From positions 1,121,501 through 1,185,500 of the forward strand of contig NC_015144.1 of the NCBI RefSeq assembly GCF_000189415.1: a stretch of 64,000 nucleotides of DNA, written 5' to 3'. This DNA is from Weeksella virosa DSM 16922. Lineage in GTDB: Bacteria; Bacteroidota; Bacteroidia; Flavobacteriales; Weeksellaceae. A program made the translations under genes and the position numbers. The notes below the pieces were generated by a model that saw nothing but the letters and a program-made list of their open reading frames with translations, was not told where the DNA came from and did no database searches. How positions within the stretch are numbered: position 1 is the first letter of the stretch; every line of letters begins with the position of its first letter. Below are positions 26,450 to 34,005 of this stretch, piece after piece.

Positions 26450-26809
26450 ATGGGGATTATTATTTTAGAAAATATAAAAATCTATGCTAACCACGGATGC
26501 TTAGATGAAGAAGCAAGAATTGGCTCTGATTATTTGATTGATCTTGAGGTGGAAGGTGATTTTACCAAAGCAAGTGAGTCTGATGAGTTGGTGGATGCGT
26601 TGGATTATGTGCAGCTTAACCAAATCGTAAAAGAGGAGGTAGGACAGCGCTCGAAGTTATTAGAACATGTGGCACATAGAATTTTAGAGCGCATTGGGAA
26701 CGAGTTGATTGCGGCAAAATGGGCAAAGGTAAAGTTATCCAAACTCAATCCGCCGATTGGTGGACATGTAGAAAAAGTGAGTGTAGTGATGGAAAAAAAG
26801 TACGAATAG
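26450..26809 (+). CDS. folB: Dihydroneopterin aldolase
   Basis: Folate pathway enzyme that cleaves 7,8-dihydroneopterin to 6-hydroxymethyl-dihydropterin and glycolaldehyde, 119 residues, forms a ring oligomer. The start IILENIKIYANHGCLDEEARIGSDYLID, the central DALDYVQLNQIV with the substrate-contacting Tyr, the LLEHVAHRI helix, and the C-terminal VKLSKLNPPIGGHVEKVSV with the catalytic-site Lys are all visible. Stands alone after sod; its stop codon touches the TTG of the tRNA-Cys promoter. Confidence 0.96.
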   Translation: MGIIILENIKIYANHGCLDEEARIGSDYLIDLEVEGDFTKASESDELVDALDYVQLNQIVKEEVGQRSKLLEHVAHRILERIGNELIAAKWAKVKLSKLNPPIGGHVEKVSVVMEKKYE

Positions 26810-26839
26810 TTGCCTTTTCTAAATAATTGCTTATATTTG
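26810..26839 (+). promoter_or_regulatory. Promoter of tRNA-Cys
   Basis: TTG (26810-26812), 19 bp, TATATTTG (26832-26839), continuing as TATATTTGCAATC. It is the best textbook match in the window, one base after the folB stop codon. Confidence 0.85.
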
Positions 26840-26855
26840 CAATCCGAAATGATAT

Positions 26856-26929
26856 GGTTCCTTGACCGAGAGGCTAGGTAGCGGTCTGCAAAACCGTCCA
26901 CAGCGGTTCGAATCCGCTAGGAACCTCCA
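26856..26929 (+). tRNA. tRNA-Cys (GCA), CCA encoded
   Basis: Full cloverleaf: acceptor GGTTCCT with AGGAACC, anticodon loop CTGCAAA (GCA), T arm GCGGTTCGAATCCGC. The discriminator T (26926) is followed by an encoded CCA (26927-26929), unlike the two other tRNA genes here. Confidence 0.98.
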
Positions 26930-26936
26930 ACTAAAA

Positions 26937-26969
26937 AGTCAATCATCTGCATAGGTGATTGGCTTTTTT
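26937..26969 (+). terminator. Terminator of tRNA-Cys
   Basis: A nine-bp stem (26937-26945 with 26956-26964, one G-U pair) followed by a T run. It is eight bases after the tRNA. Confidence 0.88.
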
Positions 26970-27143
26970 ATTTCTAGCCTTTACCTACGTAGATACAATA
27001 TTTTCAGTTCACCCAACTAAAGCTAAAACCCAGTATATAATAATAAAGGAATCGTTGAGTTAAGCAAAAGTTTGGGAAATACAGGTCTACATCCTATTAT
27101 TAGCCAATAAAAAAATTAATTATGGAAGTATTTGTAGAGGTTG

Positions 27144-27172
27144 TGAAAACATGAGTTTTCATTGTTTTTTTT
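27144..27172 (+). terminator. Orphan terminator-like hairpin facing tadA
   Basis: TGAAAAC (27144-27150), loop ATGA, GTTTTCA (27155-27161), then TTG and a run of eight or nine T on the plus strand. It abuts the tadA stop codon. No plus-strand gene is visible upstream of it after the tRNA terminator; the 175 bases between 26970 and 27144 show no other structure that I can support. Confidence 0.5.
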
Positions 27173-27611
27173 AACGTTTATCCTTAAAAAACTTTTGTAT
27201 TAGTTCGGTACTTTCTTTGGCCAATACACCTTCTGTAATTTGGGTTTTGGGATGAAGTTTTACAAGTTGCGAGCGGAAACCTCTTTTCTCATCTGATGCA
27301 CCAATAACTATTCTCGAAATCTGACTCCAATACAGAGCTCCCGCACACATTACACAAGGCTCTAGGGTTACATAGAGCGTACAATCTTTCAGGTATTTAC
27401 CTCCCAAGTAATTCGCTGCTGACGTAATTGCTTGCATTTCTGCATGTGCGGTAACATCGGTTAGGGTTTCGGTGAGATTGTGTGTTTTAGCTATGATTTT
27501 ATTCTGACTGACAATCAAAGCACCAACCGGAATTTCATCTCGATCAAAAGCTACTTGTGCTTCTTGTAAAGCTTTCCGCATAAAATATTCATCCGAAAAA
27601 ATATTTTCCAT
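27171..27611 (-). CDS. tadA: tRNA-specific adenosine deaminase
   Basis: Deaminates A34 of tRNA-Arg(ACG) to inosine, cytoplasm, 146 residues. The zinc-dependent deaminase core shows HAEMQAI (zinc His and catalytic Glu) and PCVMCAGALYW (two zinc Cys). The RNA-side opening YFMRKALQEAQVAFDRDEIPVGALIV is typical of TadA. ATG at 27611 is used; an in-frame GTG sits at 27614. Its known substrate tRNA-Arg(ACG) is encoded at 923-996 in this window. A guanine or cytosine deaminase of similar fold is a less likely alternative. Confidence 0.93.
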   Translation of the reverse strand: MENIFSDEYFMRKALQEAQVAFDRDEIPVGALIVSQNKIIAKTHNLTETLTDVTAHAEMQAITSAANYLGGKYLKDCTLYVTLEPCVMCAGALYWSQISRIVIGASDEKRGFRSQLVKLHPKTQITEGVLAKESTELIQKFFKDKR

Positions 27612-27660
27612 CACATTATTTACTTCGGTCGAATGTACAACTTTCTTTACGAAATGTTAT

Positions 27661-27698
27661 TTTTTTTATGATGATAAAGCTTTATGATCATAAAAAAA
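27661..27698. repeat. 38-bp near-perfect inverted repeat
   Basis: Two 19-base arms centred on 27679/27680 pair with a single mismatch (27673 with 27686). The core is the HindIII-like ATAAAGCTTTAT, flanked by ATGAT/ATCAT and seven-base A/T ends. It lies about 50 bases upstream of tadA and 47 bases past the DUF5689 stop codon, and its right end overlaps the next terminator. Confidence 0.85.
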
Positions 27699-27728
27699 AC
27701 CTCAGAGTTTACTTCCGAGGTTTTTTTG
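27692..27728 (-). terminator. Terminator of the TonB receptor-DUF5689 operon
   Basis: AAAAAAACCTC (27693-27703) pairs with GAGGTTTTTTT (27717-27727) around a 13-base loop, 17 bases past the DUF5689 stop codon. It competes with the 38-bp inverted repeat for bases 27693-27698. Confidence 0.7.
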
Positions 27729-27744
27729 GGATAGAATCTTTGGA

Positions 27745-29133
27745 TTATTCTACTTTGATGTTATCGATAATTATATCGTATTTTGTTTTTGATCCTGCTT
27801 TAAGTGCAAATAAATCACCTGTTTTATTGAGCGTTAAACCATTGATGTTTAATGTTATCAAACGCCACTCGTTGTTAGTGTTTACAGCGCCTATATATTG
27901 GTTGTTTCTGGCAGGATTTAATGAAATGTCCTGTGAACCAAATTCTCCTGCGTTAAAGAAAATTGTACCATCGGTCGTATACACGTTAAATGAAAGTGAT
28001 TTGTTGGCAGCTCCTTTTACCCAAAGCGTAATTTTTGTTGTTTTTTCTGGGATGGTAAGCGTACCAGCGTTTACGGTAAATACGTATGGGTTGGTATCTA
28101 AGGTTGTGCCGTTTAGATGAAATGCATTAGATCCATCTCTACCTAATCCGATTCCTTGTACTGCTAAATCTTTTCCAAGTCCGAAACGGTTAAGTGAACC
28201 GAGAAAAGTAGTCCAGTCTTCAAAGTCTGCTCCCGCAAATAAGAAGTTGGCTGCTTCAGAACTCGATCCTCCTTCGTTTCCTCCACCTCCGGTGTCACCA
28301 AAACGTGGTTGATCGAATTTTACGTCATCGGTGTCACGTATGTACAGTTGATAACTGGTACCGTATTTACTTACTATTACGGTAATTTCGCCTGATCCTT
28401 CTGGTAATTCGTTACCAGCCCACTTTGCAAATCCACTGTTTCGTAAGTCTACAGTTTTTCCTAAACGGTCTACCAATTTTCTGTTGAGTGTTTTTGGTGG
28501 ATTATTGGTAACATCACCATAGGTAGCATCTCCTTTAGGATCCAAGAATTGGATATTTTTGATGGTTACTAATGTGTTGATGTGCTCATCTTTCAGGGCG
28601 TCTTTCAAGTTTTCGTAAACGGTCGGTACAGGAGTTTCTCCTTGATAGCAGAATTTAGCTACGTTTTTGGTAAGAACTTCTTCGGGCATACGATCTATCA
28701 TGTAGGTTGTAGAAGGATCATCTACTCCAATTTTTAGAACTCCTCTATCCATTCCAGCAATTAATCCTTTTAGGTTTACTTGTACTTTTGCATATAAAGG
28801 ATATTTGCTATATAGGTTCAAAGCTTCGGTTTCGATTTGGACTCCGTACGTAGGGTTTGAAACTTTATCTTGGATAGAAAATGTTTTGTAGAAGTTACCA
28901 GTTTCATCCGAACTGATCACATACCCGTCTACGATGTAGTCTTGGTTATCTGGGAATTTATATTGCCCATCTCCAACTAAAGCGAAAACATCTGCTAGGG
29001 TATGAGTTGCTTTTGTAACTTCTAAACAGTCGATAGGTGGCATTTTATAATCGTCGTCCTGAACGCAAGAATTGAGAGAAAGCGCAGCAACGGCAAATGC
29101 TATACTGGGAAAAAATTGTTTGATATTATACAT
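27745..29133 (-). CDS. DUF5689-domain surface or periplasmic lipoprotein
   Basis: A 462-residue lipoprotein. The signal peptide ends with a lipobox (LSLNSC) and the mature protein begins CVQDDDYK; the acidic stretch after the Cys resembles the lipoprotein export signal of Bacteroidota surface lipoproteins. The DUF5689 region (about 40-275) includes YIVDGYVISSDETGNFYKTF and YGVQIE, an OB-fold-like pattern often found in front of extracellular nucleases. A Gly/Ser linker (about 280-293) leads to a C-terminal jelly-roll-like module (about 295-462) ending in DNIKVE. It lies 25 bases behind the TonB receptor gene and probably works with it. The family has no proven function; nucleic-acid or phosphate-ligand capture is my inference. 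Confidence 0.85.
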   Translation of the reverse strand: MYNIKQFFPSIAFAVAALSLNSCVQDDDYKMPPIDCLEVTKATHTLADVFALVGDGQYKFPDNQDYIVDGYVISSDETGNFYKTFSIQDKVSNPTYGVQIETEALNLYSKYPLYAKVQVNLKGLIAGMDRGVLKIGVDDPSTTYMIDRMPEEVLTKNVAKFCYQGETPVPTVYENLKDALKDEHINTLVTIKNIQFLDPKGDATYGDVTNNPPKTLNRKLVDRLGKTVDLRNSGFAKWAGNELPEGSGEITVIVSKYGTSYQLYIRDTDDVKFDQPRFGDTGGGGNEGGSSSEAANFLFAGADFEDWTTFLGSLNRFGLGKDLAVQGIGLGRDGSNAFHLNGTTLDTNPYVFTVNAGTLTIPEKTTKITLWVKGAANKSLSFNVYTTDGTIFFNAGEFGSQDISLNPARNNQYIGAVNTNNEWRLITLNINGLTLNKTGDLFALKAGSKTKYDIIIDNIKVE

Positions 29134-29158
29134 TGTTAATAGTGTTTCGGGTTATTAA

Positions 29159-31939
29159 TTAAAATCTAAAAATTAAATTGACAAAATAAGATCGTCCGAT
29201 TCCATACCAATATTTTGGCCCGATGTTTTTCTGATAATTCGGGTTGATTGCATTGGTGTAAGAACCTAGACGTAATTGCTCGAATCCTCCAGTAATGTAT
29301 TCTTTATTATCGAAAACATTGTTTACAGTACCACTGATAAGTGCGTAGTATTTGCCAATACGTTTAGAGAAACCTGCATTTAGGTTGAACATGAATTCGT
29401 CTGAAGTCTTGGTTTGATCGAAAATCATTTTCAGGCCTTCCTCGGTAACTGGTCCAGAATACCCTTCGAATACATGACGGGTTCTTCTATACGCTGCCAT
29501 ATCGATATAGTTGTTTCCTAAATAGTTTGCAGATGCTCCTACCCACCAATATTTAGGGTCACGATATTCTACACCTAATGACCCCCCAACTTGTGGACCA
29601 GCTGCAACAAAGTGATCTTTGAGGTAAGTATTTCCAAAGTTTTTGTAGGCTTCACCTGTTCCTGTGGTTGGATCCATTAAATCATCAGAAAATAAATAAT
29701 AGTCAGGATTATTTGTATAGGTGTGTTGACCAGCAGCTACTACTAATGAGGTTTTGATGGTTGGTGTTACCTGTGCTTCGATCGCAAATTCTCCTCCGAG
29801 ATGTTGTTTGTCTACTCCTGTAAGAACTTCTGCAGCGAAGTAAGTATTAGAACCTGTTGGCCCTTGACGTCCATCGATATAGCCAAAAGATTTTTCTGTT
29901 TCGTCTTCTATTTTGGTGTAGAATGCTGTTATACGTCCTTTGATTCTTGGTGCACGATAGATATAGCTAAGATCTCCGGTATAGATTTTTGCATTATCGA
30001 TTGAAGCAATACTTATATCGTGAAGACGAGCATTTGGGAATACTTCGTCTGCTGTAGGTGCTTCGGTAGAATATTGCCCATTCAACGAAACGAAGTTACG
30101 ACCGTTTAGTTTGAATAAGAATTGAGTTTTTACACCAAAATTGAAAAAGTCATACGTTTTACTTTTTCCATACGAATTATTCGTGTATAAATAATGTTGA
30201 TATTTTCCATCACGGAAGAAATCTGTGTACGAAGCATGTGCTCCTAAAGTGAAATCTACCAAATCTCCTTTCAATTTCGTTTGGATAAATAAGTCTGCAA
30301 AATTTCTAACCACTTCATAGTTATACTCATAACGACCACCTTCACGAGCTACATAATCAGGGTCGAGCATGTTGTAGCTTCTGCGTTTTGTGTTGTTGGC
30401 GTAATCATCATCATTCGATACGTATTGTGCTCCCATTAGATCGTCTACTTCGCGGTACATTTCCGATTCGGTATGCTGATAGGCGAATGCAACTACTAGA
30501 TCTATTTTATCGGTTAATTGCGACTTGAAGTTGGAGTTAAATGCATATACTTTATCTGCCGTAACATCTTTTGCTAACCAATAAACTGCACGCCCTCTTT
30601 CTTTTTCGTTTGAGTTATAATACATTGCGTAGTTTGCTTGGTATAAGCTGTTCCAGTCGATTTGTCCTACCTTACCCGTTTTCCATTTGTCTAGTTGGGC
30701 ATTGTAGTCGGCTTCATTTGCTCCTGTTTTCCATAAATGGTAACTTGGTGCATTTCTGTAGTATGATGGCGATGGGTTGCTAGCTGCAAACCAATCTAAT
30801 CGTGTTCCACTGTCTTCACCAAATTGGTAAGAAAGTGTAGTCGTTAATCTCGATTTTGGGTTGATATTCCAGTGATGTGTTAATTGAAATACTGGTTCGA
30901 ATGTTTTACGAACGCGTTCACTTCGTTTATCTCCATCTTGCCACCCCCAATAGGCATTGTAATGAATTCCTTTGATATCGATAATCTCTTGTGTGTTTGG
31001 CGATCCTCCTGCTCGACGATTTGGTGCTCCAAAAGCCGTAAAATTCAAGGTATGATGTTCGTTGAATTTTTTCTCCGCTCCGATGAAAAGTGCATAAGCA
31101 TCATAAAAAGTACCTTCGATTACTCCTTCTTCTGCCCATCTCTTAGAACCAGAAATCATCCAAGCCCATCCTTTTTCAGACAATCCAGAATTGTAAGTTA
31201 ACATTACGCGCTGACGGTAAGAACGGTTCGATACTGAATAAGCCAAACCAAATCCTTTGCGCATTGTCGAAGGACGAGTATCGAAATTGGTTACCCCACC
31301 AATATCACCAAATGCTGTTTCTGCAGGGTCTATCCCATAAGTTAATTCTTGTGGACGACGAGTTACATCATTCAAACCTCCCCAGTTATTGAAGGTTGCT
31401 CGGCCATTGTCTATTTTATTCATCCGAATACCATTAAAATGGATATCGCTGTACTTATTATCATAGCCTCGTGGCTTAAACCAATATGCTCCTAGCTCAT
31501 AGGCGGTTACACTTGCAAAGATGTCTTTCGATGATTGTAATAGACCTGCACTCGATGCCTGAGAAGATTCCTCTGAAGAAACTTCATCGTCACTCAATGT
31601 AATAAGCCCAACTTCGGCAGAAGCAGGATTGTAATTGATAAATAGGTCTCCTAAATCCAAATCCCTTTCTCCACTTACGGTAAATTCTATAAGATAAGGA
31701 TCATAATTTGGCCCATTTACTCGTAGGGTGTACGAGCCATTCGGGACATTCATAAACTGGAAATATCCTATCCGATCGGTTGTTACCATTTCCTCGTACA
31801 AGCCTTCCAGCTTCACGTTCAGGTTGTAAACTTCCTTTTCCGTGCTACCATTTTTCACTACTCCATGTACTTTTGTTTGTCCGAACACGACCATCATAAA
31901 AGACAAGAAGAATGAAAGACTTAATAATAATTTATTCAT
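29159..31939 (-). CDS. TonB-dependent receptor with CarboxypepD-reg domain
   Basis: A 926-residue outer membrane active transporter. The signal peptide (MNKLLLSLSFFLSFMMVVFG) is followed by a carboxypeptidase-regulatory-like beta-sandwich (about 22-107; KVHGVVKNGSTEKEVYNL). A plug domain (about 110-240) with PRGYDNKYSDIHFNGIRMN and the YGIDPAETAFGDIGG stretch comes next, then a 22-strand barrel ending in YFVNLIFRF, a classic terminal aromatic. It is not a SusC type, since there is no SusD partner. The downstream DUF5689 lipoprotein is the likely accessory. It is divergent from an EEP nuclease across 74 bases; TAAATTTG (31988-31995, minus strand) may be its -7 element. The substrate is unknown. 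Confidence 0.92.
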   Translation of the reverse strand: MNKLLLSLSFFLSFMMVVFGQTKVHGVVKNGSTEKEVYNLNVKLEGLYEEMVTTDRIGYFQFMNVPNGSYTLRVNGPNYDPYLIEFTVSGERDLDLGDLFINYNPASAEVGLITLSDDEVSSEESSQASSAGLLQSSKDIFASVTAYELGAYWFKPRGYDNKYSDIHFNGIRMNKIDNGRATFNNWGGLNDVTRRPQELTYGIDPAETAFGDIGGVTNFDTRPSTMRKGFGLAYSVSNRSYRQRVMLTYNSGLSEKGWAWMISGSKRWAEEGVIEGTFYDAYALFIGAEKKFNEHHTLNFTAFGAPNRRAGGSPNTQEIIDIKGIHYNAYWGWQDGDKRSERVRKTFEPVFQLTHHWNINPKSRLTTTLSYQFGEDSGTRLDWFAASNPSPSYYRNAPSYHLWKTGANEADYNAQLDKWKTGKVGQIDWNSLYQANYAMYYNSNEKERGRAVYWLAKDVTADKVYAFNSNFKSQLTDKIDLVVAFAYQHTESEMYREVDDLMGAQYVSNDDDYANNTKRRSYNMLDPDYVAREGGRYEYNYEVVRNFADLFIQTKLKGDLVDFTLGAHASYTDFFRDGKYQHYLYTNNSYGKSKTYDFFNFGVKTQFLFKLNGRNFVSLNGQYSTEAPTADEVFPNARLHDISIASIDNAKIYTGDLSYIYRAPRIKGRITAFYTKIEDETEKSFGYIDGRQGPTGSNTYFAAEVLTGVDKQHLGGEFAIEAQVTPTIKTSLVVAAGQHTYTNNPDYYLFSDDLMDPTTGTGEAYKNFGNTYLKDHFVAAGPQVGGSLGVEYRDPKYWWVGASANYLGNNYIDMAAYRRTRHVFEGYSGPVTEEGLKMIFDQTKTSDEFMFNLNAGFSKRIGKYYALISGTVNNVFDNKEYITGGFEQLRLGSYTNAINPNYQKNIGPKYWYGIGRSYFVNLIFRF

Positions 31940-32013
31940 TCAATACTAATTTTATTTTTAATTTTACATGCGACCTTTATGGGGTAACAAATTTAAGAAA
32001 TAATTAATACTTT

Positions 32014-33219
32014 ATGATGCTAAAACACAAATTAACGTTAATATTACACCTGCTTTTCGTATGTGTAATTCAGACGATTACCAATGCGCAACAATATAAA
32101 AGTGCTACGGTGGCCTTTTATAATATCGAAAACCTTTTCGATACAATAGAGTCTGCGGGATATATTAATGGACATTTACCGTTTAATGATCCTCATTATC
32201 ATACCTCTATTCCGGTAGAAGATATAGACAAATACGAGGCAGAACCTTTTAAAATGCCGTACACTTACGAAAACCTGAAAAACAAAAAAGTGGTCCGTCC
32301 GCTAATTCTCCAAGACGAATTTCTACCAAGAGGAAAAAAAGTTTGGACGAGTCAACGCTATAACCAAAAAGTTAATAATATCGCTCGAGTACTATCTGAA
32401 ATTGGCACAGATGTAACCAAAGTTCCGCCAGTAATTATTGGTTTGTGCGAAATAGAAAATAGTCAAAACATGATCGATATCGCTAATTCTCCTTTCCTCA
32501 ATAAGTATAACTATGGTGTTGTGCATTTTAATTCATTCGATGCGCGTGGAGTAGATGTTGGGTTGATGTATCAAAAAGATCGCTTTACTGTGACATATGC
32601 AAGACCTTACCCGATATTCAATTACGATAAAGATGGCTCTCGTCGTTATACACGTGATATTCTTTTGGTTACGGGACTCTTAGATGGTGAAGAAATTTCT
32701 TTCTTGGTCAACCACTGGCCATCACGTAGTGGAGGTGAAAAAGTTTCGATGCCAGGTAGGATAGAAGCAGCGAAAGTCATGAGAGGTATTTTTGATGAGT
32801 TGAAACAAAAAAATCCGAATGCAAAAGTTATCGCCATGGGAGATTTTAACGACGATCCAGTGAGTCCAAGTATCCGGAATACATTCAAAGCAGCAGCTGA
32901 TAAGTCTTCTGTAAAAGAAGGCGGGTATTATAATCCGATGACAAAACTATTTAAGAAAGGTTATGGGACACTGGCATACCGTGACGCATGGAATCTTTTC
33001 GACCAGTTTATTTTTACCGCTTCATTGGTGACCAAAGAGAATGATTTCTCATCGTATAGAATTTTTAAAACCGAAATTTTTACTCGTGATTATCTTATCA
33101 CCAAAGATGGCCAATGGAAAGGAACTCCCTACAGAATGTGGAGTGGTGACACCTATCGTGCAGACGGATATTCGGATCACTTCCCGATTTATACTATTCT
33201 TATCAAACAAGCAGAATGA
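32014..33219 (+). CDS. Secreted endonuclease/exonuclease/phosphatase (EEP) family protein
   Basis: A 401-residue metal-dependent phosphodiesterase of the DNase I/exo III fold. The signal peptide (about 1-25) ends before AQQYKSA, so it is exported. Catalytic features: FYNIENLFD (Asn), GLCEIENSQNM (metal Glu), NHWPSRSGGE (His), MGDFNDDPVSPS (Asp, Asn), and the final YSDHFPIYT (Asp-His pair). Such proteins are generally annotated as endonuclease; DNA, RNA or phospho-ester substrates are possible. It is divergent from the TonB receptor/DUF5689 operon and overlaps trpA downstream by 4 bases (ATGA). A paralogue lies at 63064-64000. Confidence 0.9.
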   Translation: MMLKHKLTLILHLLFVCVIQTITNAQQYKSATVAFYNIENLFDTIESAGYINGHLPFNDPHYHTSIPVEDIDKYEAEPFKMPYTYENLKNKKVVRPLILQDEFLPRGKKVWTSQRYNQKVNNIARVLSEIGTDVTKVPPVIIGLCEIENSQNMIDIANSPFLNKYNYGVVHFNSFDARGVDVGLMYQKDRFTVTYARPYPIFNYDKDGSRRYTRDILLVTGLLDGEEISFLVNHWPSRSGGEKVSMPGRIEAAKVMRGIFDELKQKNPNAKVIAMGDFNDDPVSPSIRNTFKAAADKSSVKEGGYYNPMTKLFKKGYGTLAYRDAWNLFDQFIFTASLVTKENDFSSYRIFKTEIFTRDYLITKDGQWKGTPYRMWSGDTYRADGYSDHFPIYTILIKQAE

Positions 33220-33989
33220 ATACATTAGATCAACTTTTCAAACATAAAAAGAACAATTTACTAGCAATCTATTTTACTGCAGGATATCCCAAACTTGACG
33301 ATACTCCCAAGATAATCAAAGCTTTGGAGAAAAGTGGATCAGACCTTATCGAAGTTGGTATTCCTTATTCGGATCCATTAGCAGATGGATCGGTGATACA
33401 GAAAACCAGCGAACAAGCCCTGAAGAATGGGCTCACTATCGACGTACTTTTTCAGCAATTGGCAAGCGTTCAACCTTTACAAACGCCTATATTATTGATG
33501 GGATATTATAATCAATTGATGAAATATGGATTGGAAAAGTTTCTACAAAACTGTAAAAAAACAAACGTATCTGGTTTGATTATTCCTGATATGCCTGTAG
33601 AAATATATCAAGAACAACATCAAGCTATGTTCGAAGCCTATGACCAGAAAGTAGTGTTTCTCGTTACACCTAAAACTTCTGAAGAGCGTGCGCAAAAATT
33701 AATTGATGGCACAACTGGTTTCGTATATATTGTATCGAATTCTGCGACAACCGGAACCAGTAATAGTGCTTATAACGAAAGTTTCCTAAAGAGAATCAAA
33801 GAAAAACAGTTGTCGAAGCCGAGTTTGGTAGGTTTCGGAATTGCAACTGCTACCGATTACCAAAAAGCAACTAAGTTTGCAAACGGAGCCATAATAGGGA
33901 GTGCATTTCTTAAAATGCTCGGCGAAAGTGAAAATCTGGATCAAGCTATCGAACAATTTATTTATTCCATAAAAACAAAGGAAGCTTAG
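33216..33989 (+). CDS. trpA: Tryptophan synthase alpha subunit
   Basis: Cleaves indole-3-glycerol phosphate to indole and glyceraldehyde 3-phosphate, handing indole to TrpB; cytoplasm, 257 residues. The signature IEVGIPYSDPLADGSVIQ carries catalytic Glu46 and Asp57 (Glu49 and Asp60 in E. coli). The GFVYIVSNSATTGTSN loop replaces the commoner SxxGVTG, and GFGIATATDYQKA carries the phosphate-binding Gly. All key residues appear intact. Unusually, no other trp gene is adjacent; it starts inside the stop of an EEP nuclease gene and converges on tryptophanase. Either the trp genes are scattered in this organism or trpA is a remnant or special-use copy. Confidence 0.93.
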   Translation: MNTLDQLFKHKKNNLLAIYFTAGYPKLDDTPKIIKALEKSGSDLIEVGIPYSDPLADGSVIQKTSEQALKNGLTIDVLFQQLASVQPLQTPILLMGYYNQLMKYGLEKFLQNCKKTNVSGLIIPDMPVEIYQEQHQAMFEAYDQKVVFLVTPKTSEERAQKLIDGTTGFVYIVSNSATTGTSNSAYNESFLKRIKEKQLSKPSLVGFGIATATDYQKATKFANGAIIGSAFLKMLGESENLDQAIEQFIYSIKTKEA

Positions 33990-34005
33990 ACTTCCTTTGT
34001 TTTTT
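33972..34005. terminator. Bidirectional terminator between trpA and tnaA
   Basis: A 13-bp stem (33972-33984 with 33991-34003) with a 6-base loop that contains most of the trpA stop codon, flanked by A and T runs. The tnaA stop codon starts at 34005. Confidence 0.92.
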
